A DNA stretch of 64,000 bases, from assembly GCA_018881555.1 (NCBI GenBank), contig JACAXG010000070.1, positions 744,001 to 808,000 on the forward strand. The letters are read 5' to 3'. This DNA comes from Amblyornis subalaris. Lineage: Eukaryota; Chordata; Aves; Passeriformes; Ptilonorhynchidae. Shown in pieces: positions 26,656 through 38,600 of the stretch. Positions within the stretch are counted from its first letter, which is position 1. Every line of letters begins with the position of its first letter. The notes below the pieces were generated by a model that made no database searches, was not told the DNA's origin, and saw only the letters and a list, made by a program, of their open reading frames with translations. Made by a program: the position numbers and the translations under genes.

Positions 26656-28590
26656 CTGAAAGAAGATGATTACAGTTGGCAAACATTAAGCAAATTATCT
26701 TTCTGTAAAGCACAGCAGCACAGTGGCATAGATCATTTTATAGGTTGTTCAGTATTATGCTTCTCAACTTAAAGGTCTTTAGGTAAAAGTATTAGCTTCT
26801 TTTGAACTTGCCTTTTTAAACAGGTAGTCTAACTATTCAAATGGCAAACTGATATGGAAGTTTCCCTATTACTGATGAATTTCAAACCATTTCTACAACC
26901 TACTTACCCTCGAATTCAAGTAGATGAAGTCAACCCAGACACTTAGATAACTTAATATATGGCAGTTGATTACTACTACTGAATCAAAGATTAATTTTAT
27001 CCAAACATACCAAAAAATTGTAAGATCACTCTAACTGAGAACATGGAAGGTGGAACCAATTTCTCACAAGAGACTCCGAACAACTCTGACCTCACCTCTG
27101 CAAATGTTAATTGATAAAGGAGGTTTCATACGTGAACTGTATAACTGAACTTTATTAAATATGTGTGCTCAAGTTGGGGAGGTTACATTTTTCATCAGGA
27201 ATCACTAGCAAGATATCAAGCTTCTGGATGTGGCTGATAAACTTTGCCTAAGGCCAGAGAAAGGACTAACCCTTAAGATGAGTTAATAGAAGCCAGCTGG
27301 GAAGGCCTGCAGAGGACAAGAACCAAGGAATGGGGAAGCAGGTGAAAATTTAAAGGCAGAAATGCTTTGCAGATCAGCTAAAACCTCCCTGCTACTGAAA
27401 AAAAAAAAGCACAATTGAACCGCTAACAATGCTTATTATTCTACATGGGAATGCTATGCTAGAAAAGATGTCCCAAGTCACCAATTCAAACCTTCAGTTA
27501 TCAAACTTATTTCCACAAACTCATAAAGGGCAGCTTAAGGCCGCATCCTTTATTTATCCCTCCAACTCTGCAAAAAGATCTTACAACCTCACTGCGCTGT
27601 GGCTAGGAAATCTTTTCCCTTCTACCAAAAGTTCTGTGACAGACAACTCACCTTTATCTGTTCTTGCCTCAATTTAGGGTTTTGGTTTCTACCCTTGTTT
27701 ATCTCTAACAAACTAGGCATTTTCTATTTCTTCTGAGATGGCCAAANGAGAGACTAACACACTCTTAGCTCACTATCTCCAGCCCCCTCTCGAGACTCTC
27801 ACCCTCCAAACCCCGCTAAGGCTCCCTCAGCGCATCTGCCTTCCCGACAAATTTCAAACCATGCAAACTTAGGTGCAAGTTAGAGACACTCCGGTCCTCA
27901 GGAGCCTCGGAGCTGCGAGGGAAAGGATCACCACCCACGCCCCACTGCCCCCTTGCACCGCACCGCCAGCCTCTCACAGAACCAATCAGGTTGGAAAAGA
28001 CATCTGAGGTCATCGAGTCCAATCTATGACCGAACCCCACCATCTCAACTAGACCACTGCACTGAATGCTATGTCCAGTCTTTCCTTGAACACTGTGGCT
28101 CCACCACCTCCCTGGGCTGTCCATTCCAATGTCTAATCACCCATTCTGTGGAGAAATTCCTTCTGACGTCCAGCTTAAACATCCCCTGGCACAGCCTGAG
28201 GCTGTGTCCTCTTGTCCCGGTTGCCCGGGAGAAGAGGCCGATCCCCANCTGGCTACACCCTCTTTTCTGGCAGCTGTAGAGAGCAATAAGGTCCACCCTG
28301 AGCCTCCTTTCTCCCTTTCTCCAGACTAAACACCTCCAGCTCCCTCAGCCGCTCCTCACAGGACTTACCCTCCAGACCCTGCACCAGCTTCGCTGCCCTT
28401 CTCTGGCCTCTCACCTCCGCCGCACCACCCGCCCCGCAGCCCCTGGTGCCAGAGGCCGAGCCGAAATCCCCCCACAGGCGGAGGGCGGGCGGCGGGGAGA
28501 CCGCGGGAGCCGCCGGCGGCCGCGCCCCGAGCTGACCCACACACGACCGGGGCCCGCCTATAGCGCCGTGCTGGAGCGGGCGGCACTCAC
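26656..28590 (-). other. CMTR1 intron 1, in the 5' UTR
   Basis: The acceptor is TTCTTTCAG above 26655 and the donor is GTGAGT (complement of 28585-28590). The intron separates the non-coding first exon from the exon with the ATG at 26641-26639. It contains a CR1 fragment near its 5' end and otherwise nothing I recognise. Confidence 0.8.
27974..28410 (-). mobile_element. CR1 LINE fragment in CMTR1 intron 1, minus orientation
   Basis: The reverse complement of a CR1 3' end starts near 27974 (AATCAGGTTGGAAAAGACAT, then GAGGTCATCGAGTCCAATCT). It continues through CR1 ORF text such as CAGCCTGAGGCTGTGTCCTC and ends in GCTGCCCTTCTCTGGC. Its 5' side runs into the CpG island. It is the same subfamily type as the plus-strand copy at 28.95 kb. 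Confidence 0.9.
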
Positions 28591-28860
28591 GGCGGAAGCG
28601 GATGACCACGGCCGCTCCGAAGGGCTCCGGCTCCGAAGTAAGGCGCGGCGAGGGCAGGANGCGAGGCCGCCGCCGCGGCTTTCGTTTCCCCGCTCGGACG
28701 CGGCTTCGTCACCGCCCCCGCCCCGCCCCTCGCGCGGGGCCTCCCCGGCCGCCGGCGCGCGGCACTGACGTAATGCCCGCGCGCGCCCCGACGGGCCGGT
28801 TGGCGCAGGCGGACCGGGGGCGGCTCCGGGCCGGGCGGGAACCTCACCGAAATTCTGTGT
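28411..28860. promoter_or_regulatory. CpG island promoter of CMTR1
   Basis: This dense GC- and CpG-rich block spans the non-coding first exon of CMTR1. It contains an ATF/CREB-like TGACGTAA at 28766-28773 and an ETS-like GCGGAAGC near 28592. No TATA box stands out, as is usual for a housekeeping gene. The island is bounded on both sides by CR1 fragments in opposite orientations. No second gene diverging to the right was found. Confidence 0.75.
28591..28680 (-). other. CMTR1: CMTR1 non-coding exon 1 (left edge exact, right edge estimated)
   Basis: On the minus strand, sequence ending CATCCGCTTCCGCC is followed by a strong donor GTGAGTGCCG, so the exon's 3' edge is 28591. The transcription start is not visible from sequence; 28680 is only a guess inside the CpG island. 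The exon joins to 26655, where 14 nt of leader precede the ATG, with A at position -3. Confidence 0.6.
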
Positions 28861-28947
28861 GACGTGCTACACATACTTAATAACTCGTAAATATATTGGA
28901 TATAAAATTGTGTGTCTATCGCGTACCGTATCGGAAGCTGCCGGTGT

Positions 28948-29302
28948 TTAGCCTGGAGGAGGCTCAGGGGTGACCGTATGGCTCTCTACAACTGCCTGAG
29001 AGGAGAGTGTAGGCAGATGGGGCTCGGCCTCTTCTCCCAGGCAACCAGCGACAGGACAAGAGGACACAGCTTCAGGCTGTGCCAGGAGAGGTTCAGATTG
29101 GACATCAGGAGGAATTTTTCTCCAGAATGGGTGATTAGATATTGGAATGGACAGCCCAGGGAGAAGGTGGAGTCACCATCCCTGGAGGTGTTCAAGGAAA
29201 GACTGGACGTGGCACTCAGTGCTGTGGTTTAGTTGATAAGGTGGTGTTCAGTAATGGGTTGGACTCGATGATCTCAGAGGTCTTTTCCAGCCTGATCCTG
29301 GG
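28948..29302 (+). mobile_element. CR1 LINE 3' fragment upstream of CMTR1
   Basis: The plus strand carries AGCCTGGAGGAGGCTCAGGG, then GACAAGAGGACACAGCTTCA, GGAATGGACAGCCCAGGGAG and GGTTGGACTCGATGATCTCA, all CR1 3' text. A broken frame reads like the CR1 ORF2 C-terminus ([20 protein letters not shown]). It mirrors the minus-strand copy at 27974-28410. Confidence 0.9.
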
Positions 29303-31950
29303 AGCTGTCTTGTACTTTGCATTAAGCTTAAAACCTGGGGAGATACAGCTCAGCACACAGGCCTGAATGCTTAGGCTCACAAAACCAAAGCAAACATGGC
29401 AACACCAAGGGACAGGAAGATCCTATTTGGGAAGTGTAGCTCATGGTTATCTAGTTGCTGTAGGCTATGTGTGTAAATAGGTCCGGTTATGGCAGGGCAG
29501 GAGTACGAGGAGGAGGAAGTAAACACTGACTAGTCAAAGCATACCTTTGGAAAAGAAAACCCACACTTCACTCGGGGACAGGGAGGCACAGCTGGATTAT
29601 TAAATTGCCTGTTACATGTTCTGCAAAGTTAAATTTCACAGTTGTTGCTATGGCTCTGTACCAGGATGCTCTGCCTGGAATGGGAAAAACGACTCAAACA
29701 ATGCCTATTGGAAAAGCTATCCATGGTAATGAAGAAGGGGTCATCATGCTGCTTTTAGTGTTGAATAATGCTGAAACCAGTCTGACTCATCAATCCCAAA
29801 GTTAAACATCCTGATAGTGAGACGAAGATATGGTAGATCTGGTAAAATACACAGATAAAGGAACAAACAAGTGATACTACTGAGAACTTATCTCAGGTTG
29901 CTGAGCTGACACAGCTGCCTTGGAGACATATGATTGACAGTCAATAACTTTATACCATAAAAGCCCACTCCCAAACTGTAAGGGCAGGGTCTTCTGACAT
30001 ACCCCTTCTTAGAGAGTATGTGTGGAGATTCCTCCCTTGACTGGGGATGCCACTTAAGGCTACTCTTCAAAGCTGAACAAGAGATTTGCCCACAGTTGTT
30101 GGTATGGGTGAGTAACATCAATCTCTACTTAACACTTTTTTTCCTAGCTTTAATAGAACTGCTTTAAAACAATTGCTTCAATATTGCATCACAGTGCACT
30201 GTAATAGCTGTTCTAGCTCCTATACTGTGTAGTAAATAATTTTGATTAAGATCTTTTTGTCCAATCATTATCATAATAAATCATATATATTTATATATCT
30301 AGTTTGCCATCCTTAAGTCCTGACCTGACAGCTGGATTCCAAGGGAAAACTGCAAGACTTGAACCTGTACCAAGCCTGCTGTGCATCATCTGTGACTGGC
30401 TCAGTTGTAACCTGAATTCTGGAAGTGCTTGATGCCATCCCAAGACAGGTAGCAATGCAGGGCATAACATCTCCAAGGGCGCATCCAAGCACAATCAAGT
30501 AGAAGAAAGGATCCAGACCTTAGAGCAAAGGAGGGCACACTACTAGATATACAGGTCCGTTTTTGTCAGTGAAAAGCTTCTGTAAGTGAACAGTGTTAAT
30601 ACTTAACCTCTCTCTGTGGACATTTACACTATGCACCTACCAGTAAGAGTGAGAATCGTTTGGTATACACCACTTACATTCTTCGTGTTCTAGTGAAAAG
30701 AGGACATTCAGAAATCACACCAAAGATTACCGCTCTGTTACCAGGGGAAGCATTATCCTTCTCTGCAATATGCATAAACACCAACGTAATAAAGTAAATA
30801 TTCTGCAAAAGGAAATGAGCAAAAAAAGCACAGCAATATGGAAGAGACAGAGAGTAGAAGAATTTGCAGTCCTAGGCAACCATTTTCTTTCTACTCCTCT
30901 TCATCAGAAATGCCTGTTCCACATCAGCCTATTTCATGAGCATTTTGAGGAATGCTCTTCTTTTGCACATCCTAGAAAGCATTTATTCACAAAAGAAACC
31001 TTCAAGAGCACATACAGAAAGTGAACATTAAAAGAGAGAGAAGAATACGGAAGACATAATATCTCCTTCACAAAAGAAACCTTACACTAAAATTTTAAGG
31101 AAGCTGCCTGGCCCTCAGATCCGGCCGCCCCTGTTTAAGTCCTACTGATCAAATTTGTCAGAATGCACTACTTCCTTAGGACAGCATCATCATCCGTGCA
31201 CCTTTTTAATGGGATCTTTCTTGGTGGAAGAAGGTGAGAGGTATGATTGTAGCTACTAAATTAGCATTAGGGTAGTCACAGTCTTGAAGGATTGGGTTGT
31301 CGTCTATCAGTTCCTGAATACAAAAGTCTTTCAAATAACTTTAAAGTAGTCACACTGCTTACAGCAATCAAAACATGAAGCAAAGTCATTAAATGAGATA
31401 GTCTGTTTTCTCAAAAAAGTCTAAAGACAACTAGAAGACATTCATCTCAGTGGCTGCACCAAGGAAGGCTAATGCAGAAATGGATTTATATTTTCATTCT
31501 TAGACAAAATAAACATAGAAACAAAAAAAGTACATACGAAGAGCCAAAGATATATTACAGATGAGAAGGGCTTCCCCATCCTCTTCTCACAGTGTAAGAG
31601 TCCTTTCCATGTAACAGCTAAGTCAAAAGCGTAAGTCCCTGGAAAATGGAACTTGATAGAGAAATAGATGACAAGATGAAGCAAGGATCAGTCTCTTAGG
31701 GACAACTGATTTGCTGTGAGGGTAGTACAACCCACAGCTCAACAGTGATGTTCTGTAAACAATAAAACAAAGTGCTTCGTTCTGTGCCTTGTGGTGGCCT
31801 ACAGATGCTACTTTCCTACCCTGTCAACAGGACATTTCAATAATTTGGAGAGCAGCATTCCTGAAGAGGTGGAGGTTCCTCTCTGCTGCTGACTGTATGT
31901 TTCTAAAGTCACTGATAAAAGTGTCTGGATTTGCTGCTTCCCAATTCTAA
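29303..31950. other. Intergenic sequence between RNF8 (3' end) and CMTR1 (5' end)
   Basis: About 2.6 kb with no coding sequence that I can support. It contains a short AT-rich tract near 30.28 kb (TATATATTTATATATC). Neither RNA genes nor further repeats were recognised. Confidence 0.6.
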
Positions 31951-31955
31951 AACCC

Positions 31956-31961
31956 TTTATT
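31956..31961 (-). promoter_or_regulatory. Possible RNF8 polyadenylation signal (AATAAA)
   Basis: The minus strand reads CAATAAAGGG here, about 700 nt past the RNF8 stop codon, a plausible 3' UTR length. Other signals further on are not excluded. Confidence 0.45.
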
Positions 31962-32658
31962 GAAAAGCCTGAAGAGGGAACAAACCTAAGACACTACATC
32001 AAAAGAACACTAGCTAAGGAATTGTGGAAGATTTAATCTCCTCCATCCCTATCTAATTGAAAATGGGTTACATAAACAGAGCAAGCTGATGGCCAGCAGC
32101 TCAGCTTACAATGCACTTGCAGCCAACAGTGTCCATATCCCATCCCTATTACCTTTACTGCCAAAGGCCTGGGATGAGTCTAGCTGCCATATGAAATTCA
32201 AGAGGAAAACCCACATTGGCACTTTTTCCTGATATACATATCTCCTGCCTGCTGGTGGAGATGGCCAAGTTCTCAAAACCCTTGGGACATTCCCTCTGCT
32301 GCCTGAAATAAGGGAAGCTGATGCACACATGTCAAGGAAAGGGCAATGATGCAACACAAACTATTACATTACACCGAGCGGGTCACAAGCTATCAGAGAA
32401 GTTTAGGGTTTGTATGTCAACTAGCTGGCATAATGGCAGTTTGTTCTCTCACAAACACAATTTTGTTTTAGAGATCAAGCTTCTGTGCATTCATTTCAAA
32501 AACAAGATCCTTCTTCCAAATGCTGCTATTACAGCTCCAACCTCTTCAGAGAGTCTCTCCTTCCAGGTGTCCAGTCCACCCTTCCAGCAGCAGCCAACCA
32601 AACACCGTTAGGTTGGTTCTGGGCAGCACACAGGCAAATGAGTCTGCAGTAACAGTGT

Positions 32659-35600
32659 TCAGATAACATAGTAGCTTTCATTATAGTAAGAATCCTCCTC
32701 AGAGTCCTCACTGTCACAACTGCTCATCGACAAGATGGAGTAGGTGGAAGAAGTGACACCGTTGTCATTGTCTGTGGCTAGTTTCACCATCACATTCTGT
32801 TTCTCTGCATTCAAAACACAGATACAAAAGTTAGCTGTGACCACTGTACCCACAAGTGCTAAATTACTAGTTCTCTTCTACACTATATTATAGCTTCTCA
32901 CTGTCGGTTTGCAATAGGTCTTTCAAGCTGTAGGACACAGGCCTTTTTCTTTTCAGTTTTCAGCATAAAAGAAAAAAGGGTTGGTGGTTATTTGTTTGCT
33001 TGTTTTCTTAAGTGTTCTAAAGTGTTCTATATGTCTTTTCCTATTAAGGTAACACAGATGAAGAGGAGACATTCTTCATCCCTCCACGGGCACGCAATTG
33101 GCAATGGAAGTGGCTAACTATCAAAGTGCCTTGCCAGGTAAGAGAGGGAAGGAAAAAAATGTAGTAAGGAGCTCTCAAAAAAGTAATGATTGTTCAGAAC
33201 ACTTGAAGTCTCATCAAAAGCTTCATCCATTTAAGACTGCAAGCTGTCCTTCTGGTGCCAATGCTACTAAGGCTCTTAGAAAGGTTTCTTGGGAAGCCCT
33301 GACAGCTTCTCAAGTGCCACTTGCAACACTGTTCTTCTTTCAGCAGGTATGCTTCTTAGGAATTAATTTTAAATAGACACATGGTCAGCCTCCTCTCAAC
33401 CAAAATGTTTCCATCACTGAACAAAAAGACACACAGAAACCATTTCACCTTCCAGCTGAAGTGTGTCATGGTGAATTTAAATGATTTCTGAAGGTAGGCT
33501 ACAAACTCATCTGCTTTTTGCTCAAACAAGGATGAAGACCATTGGCTTAGTAGACAATGGGCTCCAACAAAGGCACCACTTCAGCCAGTGCCCGTTAGCT
33601 ACCTGATGAGACACTTCAGGAGCACTGTGGCACTCTGCAGATGCACACATTGCACAAGAGCTGCCTCAGTTCTGCAGAGGTGAAAGCAATTCTCGAAGCT
33701 GAGCTATGCAGCCTCTGACCAATGCAGCATTTCCTGAGGGAATCAGACTGAGCGCGTTACATAGGTTATAATTTCAGGCTTGAACTAGCACTGCTTAGTG
33801 ATGTTATTCTATGTCACCATGGAGCATCTGAAAGGTTTCAAAAGCACCTTTCATTTGGTAAAAGGCTTGACACATTGCAAAATGAAGCATCATGCCCTCA
33901 TCTCTATGAAGGGAAAATAAGACAATTACTTAACGGAACACAGCAATAGAAGTTTAAGGGGCAGCAAGAAAAGACATCTACATTTTAGCACCTAGATACC
34001 AGTGTCAAGTGCTCTAGAAACAAATTTGAAAGAAGGAAGCAGATTAGGCACAACCCATACTGGAGTTTTTATTAAAGCCATCTCCATCATGCACAGTATT
34101 TTAGCAACAACTAGGCAAGATGTTATGCCTGTAAGCCACAGTGGCTTAAATTCCACAAAAATAAACATGGCAGAGCAACTGCCAGTTCAGCCATACACTT
34201 ACATGATGTACCAGTGTCCCTTTCAGAGATCTCCTACATAAATCTAGCACGTGGAAAAGAATTCAGAGCTTCTTGTCAGGTCTGCTGAGTTTTTGCAATT
34301 ATGTAGTCAATAGTTTAATCAAAAGTGCCTGGTAAATTTTTCAAGGACCATTCTATATATTTTTGCTTTTATTTACTGATCTCTTTGAAAGAGCGTAACC
34401 TTTAGCATGGTTAAATTAAGTTGTCCCTCCAGACTGTGGAACTCATACTGAAGTCTTTTTCCAAACTTTGTATTCATTTTATTTTACCATGCAGTAAAGC
34501 TAATTACTCAAGATATCTCATGATTGTTTTTTTAGTATTTCTGCAGCATTCCCCGAGCATCTTCTTGGTATATAGGTGCCAAAGAAAGCTGTACAATATA
34601 GATGGAATAGGAGATTGTACTCGTCATGCCACATCCACCCACCTCTCACCTTTCCGCTCTCTGATAAGGGTCAGGCGATGCTCTTTCATTTCCACATTCA
34701 GATTTTCTACCATCCTATCAATGCAGTTATCCAGCACCAGAGAGCGTGTCTTTGATTTGATCTCCTGCCTGCAGATAGGGCACTCCACTTTACGTTTCGT
34801 CCACTCATTGATACAGTAGGAGCAGAAGCTGTGTGCACAGTTCAGAGTGACTGCCTGTGGAATCCAGCAGAAGGATACTGGTCACAGCATGCGCACACAA
34901 GCATTGTCAAGAAAAAACATACTGAATACAGGGAAATATTAGATGAATACTTTGTATAAGGAAAGGGACGGGAAAGCCCAAAGCCTTTAGGGCCTTTGCA
35001 GGGGTCACACACGCAAACTCTCCCATGCCAGAGGGCAGGCCAGTTTTACAAGTCAGTTAAGGGATCACTGTAAGTCACAGCAAGTCAGAAACAGACAAAA
35101 TTAATTTATTTTATTACAAGTTTCCCCAATGTAAAAAGGATAAATTATGGAAAAACTCAGATACTGCAGAATAACATTTTAATATACTGAGAAAGCAGAA
35201 ATTAAAATTTCAGCTAGCTCTTAAGCCATTATAACAATGCTAACACCATCAGGTTTCCCACAGCAGAAACAAATGTAATGAAACTGAAGTTCTAGCAAAA
35301 TATGAACAATAACAGTCTACATGTGAGGCACAGCCTATTAGTTCTAGAATCAAATGAAAACAAGGCCAACTTCACAAAGAAAGAGTTTATCTGAACAATA
35401 TAAATGGGTTAGGACTTGATTGAATACAGCACCTCCCTTCCTTTACTAACTCTCCATATATCTAAACCTGGAACAGTTTAACTCTAGACAGCTTAAAGGA
35501 AGGTCCACTACCAAGTGATTCTTCCCCAAGCAAGCTGTCAGCAGCAATTCAGAGCACCATTCAAAACCCACGCAAGTGCTCCAAACTTATACGCATTTTA

Positions 35601-38600
35601 GGATTAAGCACTCATGTCTATGCAGGTAGAGACACTTAAGCTGAATTTGCTGTCCAGAAGAGTCAGGGCAGACAGAACAGATTTCTGGGCCAACCCTTTC
35701 CCATAACTCACTGTGGGTCTGTTAGGACTGTTAAACTAGGAAAGTGAAGAAATAGGCTTAAATATTGCTTTACTAAAACTAGGGAAAGCTTCTTAAGTCT
35801 CTTTACTGGCAAACCAAAACAAGTTTAAACATACCTCGATGAAGTGCTCAGAACAGATTGTGCACTGCAACTCATTCTCCAACACATCATTCATCTGATT
35901 CAATACCTCTTCTTTTTGGGCTCTCACCTTTTCCTTCTCCTCCTAATGGAAAAGCGCATGTGGTTGTGTATCAACAAAGTTTTACTCAGTTGGCAGGAAA
36001 TGTGTGTGCAGGGGAAGGAAATCATACTGTATATCTCCACATGTCAAGTCTGTATCTATTATATACCCAGACCTGTAAACTCTCTTGGCTTTGTAGTCAC
36101 AGCAGTACTGAGAATATTCCCACCACTACAGAGAACTTGGAAGGAAGAACAGCAGCCGTTACCAAAATTCCCTTCAGCCTAAAGGAACTATCAGCTGATC
36201 AATCTTTTCAGAATCTTTTTCAACCTGTTCCTGGCAAGAGTTTGGCTTAAGTCAACAGTTCTTTTGATGTCTGATATAAAGAGCAGAACACCCAACAGAC
36301 AAAACACCTCAAATGTTAAAAAAAGAAAGCATTAAAGTTTAAAACATTTACTTGCATTTAAACACCCAATAATCTTTTTTTTGTTAGTTTAGAGTTAAAT
36401 TAGGCACACTAGGCTAGGTACCTGCTCTATCTTCTAAAAATAACAGAAAAATTCTTCTAATTGAAGCTATAGTTGAAGCGGCAACAAATTTCCAAAGATG
36501 ACATTAAAAAAAACCCAAAACTGTCAGAGGTGGATAATGTGTTAATTTCCAAAAGTAAGACACAGGAAAGGATCTCCTTAATTATTTTCCACTCATCACT
36601 TTGTGTCAAGGGCAGGAAGAACTGTGGCTTATCTCATTCATTATTCAAATTCCAAGTTGCTTCAGTCCTACACTCCCTTATGGAACTGCTGTCACTGCAG
36701 TTTTACTTGAATGCACTTTAACTAAAAATGAAGTACTTCGCTTTTCAAACACTTTTGGTTTGTTGGTGGGTTTTTTCCTGTTGTTTTTGGTTTGATTTTT
36801 TTGTTTGTTTGTTTTTTAAAGAAAGGGTGCAATGGGCCCATTTCTTTTCCACAATGCACAATTCAGGTGGCTTGGGCTTTCTTTATGATTGAGAAAGATC
36901 TGGTAACAACTGTTTAACACTTAATTCATGAAAAGGGCAAGGTGCCTCCTCCTCCCATGCTGGAAACCATAGTCAGCTGCCACCTCAGAACACAGAAATT
37001 TATACAAGGCCAGGCAGAGTGAAGACAAATGCTAAATAAACCATTTCCTCTGCTGCAGCATATTACAGTTCACTTATAAGTAACACTAAGGATGCAGTTA
37101 TTCCTTACCTTGGTTTCTTCCAGTTCTTTATTCTTGGCTCGAATTATCTCCTCAAAATCCTTCTTACTACGATTCAGTTCTTCCATCAAAGCATGATGCT
37201 GTAACAATACCATTCAGAAGTTAAGAGTGCCATTATAAGCTATCCTATTAAAAATACATAGTCATAGTCATAAGGTTCAGCAAGCTCATTTCTCCTAATC
37301 TCCTCCTAGAAGAGCACCACATGAGTTGAGGTGTTAAGGCAGTTTATCCTTAACTCAAAATTGGCCAGTTATTTATTACCTTCCCAGTGTCATAACACTT
37401 TGCATTTCCTCTCCCAGGTTAGTATTTCATTTCAGCTAGGTTTTACAGTCACCTAAGGCCGAGTCCTTGTCTTCTACCAAGAGGCCACAGCACTAAGAAA
37501 GATTAAAATATCCAAGTTACACAGTTAGACCAAACCTAGACCCATAACCACTTACCTCTTGCAGGACCTGGGCCAGCTGCTCCTTCAGATTCTCTTCCCC
37601 TTGTTGCCACTTTTCTCCCTGGGGGGGGTAAGAAGTGGGACAAAAAAAAAAAAAAGAAGACTTGAAGTACATAAAAGACAGAAAAATTCTACTCTGTACA
37701 CTCTCTTTAAAAGATATGCTTAAAGAAACAACACTGGTTTTCAACAAACCCCAAGATGTCCCAATCTAGTGTTACATGTGTACAACAGAAATTAGAGCTA
37801 TCATTTACGTGAAGAGTTATAATGGATATATCATTTACAGCTCCATATTTGGAATACCTCCACATTATTCTAGCTCTAAAGGCACCAGCATGTTCATAGA
37901 AGCAAAGAGATCTGCAACAGCTTAAAAGCTGCAACTCTATCCTTGAGCACATTCAAAGAGGTCAAAGATACCTAAAGCTCCAGCTAAACTTCCTATTGTT
38001 TCAAAGAACACAATTCCAAACTTTCTGTACTTCTTATACTTGTATCTTGCCTTTAGCAGCAGACTTTAAAGGAAGTAACTGATAAATTATTAAACTCACT
38101 CCAAGATGAATCCTTACTTTTTTTGAACCAGATTTTGAGCAGTCACAAGTTTGAGCAGATTTCAGTCTGTTACCAAAAAAGCTACTTATCACATACACTT
38201 ACTGCTTAAAGGCACTTATAGACTGCAAGAAAGGGTTTTTTTGAAAGTAGGAAAAAGATCTCCCTCCCTCCAGGGATTAAGGCATTGTTTGTAAAGAGAG
38301 TGTGCCATGCAAATGGGCATTATTTCAGCCAGATGCTGAGAGAAATTTACACGTGAATTTCAACTTGTCCTCTCCATAACCACGAGAGATCAGGCAGACT
38401 TTTCATTTTTTATTTAAAAACATGCTTCCTTACAACTGAATTGCTTTATTTTGCATCTTTTTCTGAATTCCCCATGCAGCCAAATCTCTTCTGCCTCTGC
38501 ACTTTCTTTTGGTACACGTGCTGTGTTACATACTAAGTTAAATACTTCCACGAAAATGTTAGCAGGGGTAATTCACACAAACACTATTTATGTTACTCTA

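Noticed and set aside
28253..28874. Overlapping open frames around the CMTR1 first exon as a divergent gene
   Set aside because: They are Pro/Arg/Ala-rich frames in the CpG island or continuations of CR1 sequence. There are no further exons to the right of the promoter.
37621..37655. G8 and A-rich runs as a functional G-quadruplex or tail of a retrocopy
   Set aside because: There is only one G run, so no four-tract quadruplex, and no retrocopy or target duplication around the A run. On the minus strand they are simply part of the acceptor region of RNF8 exon 4.
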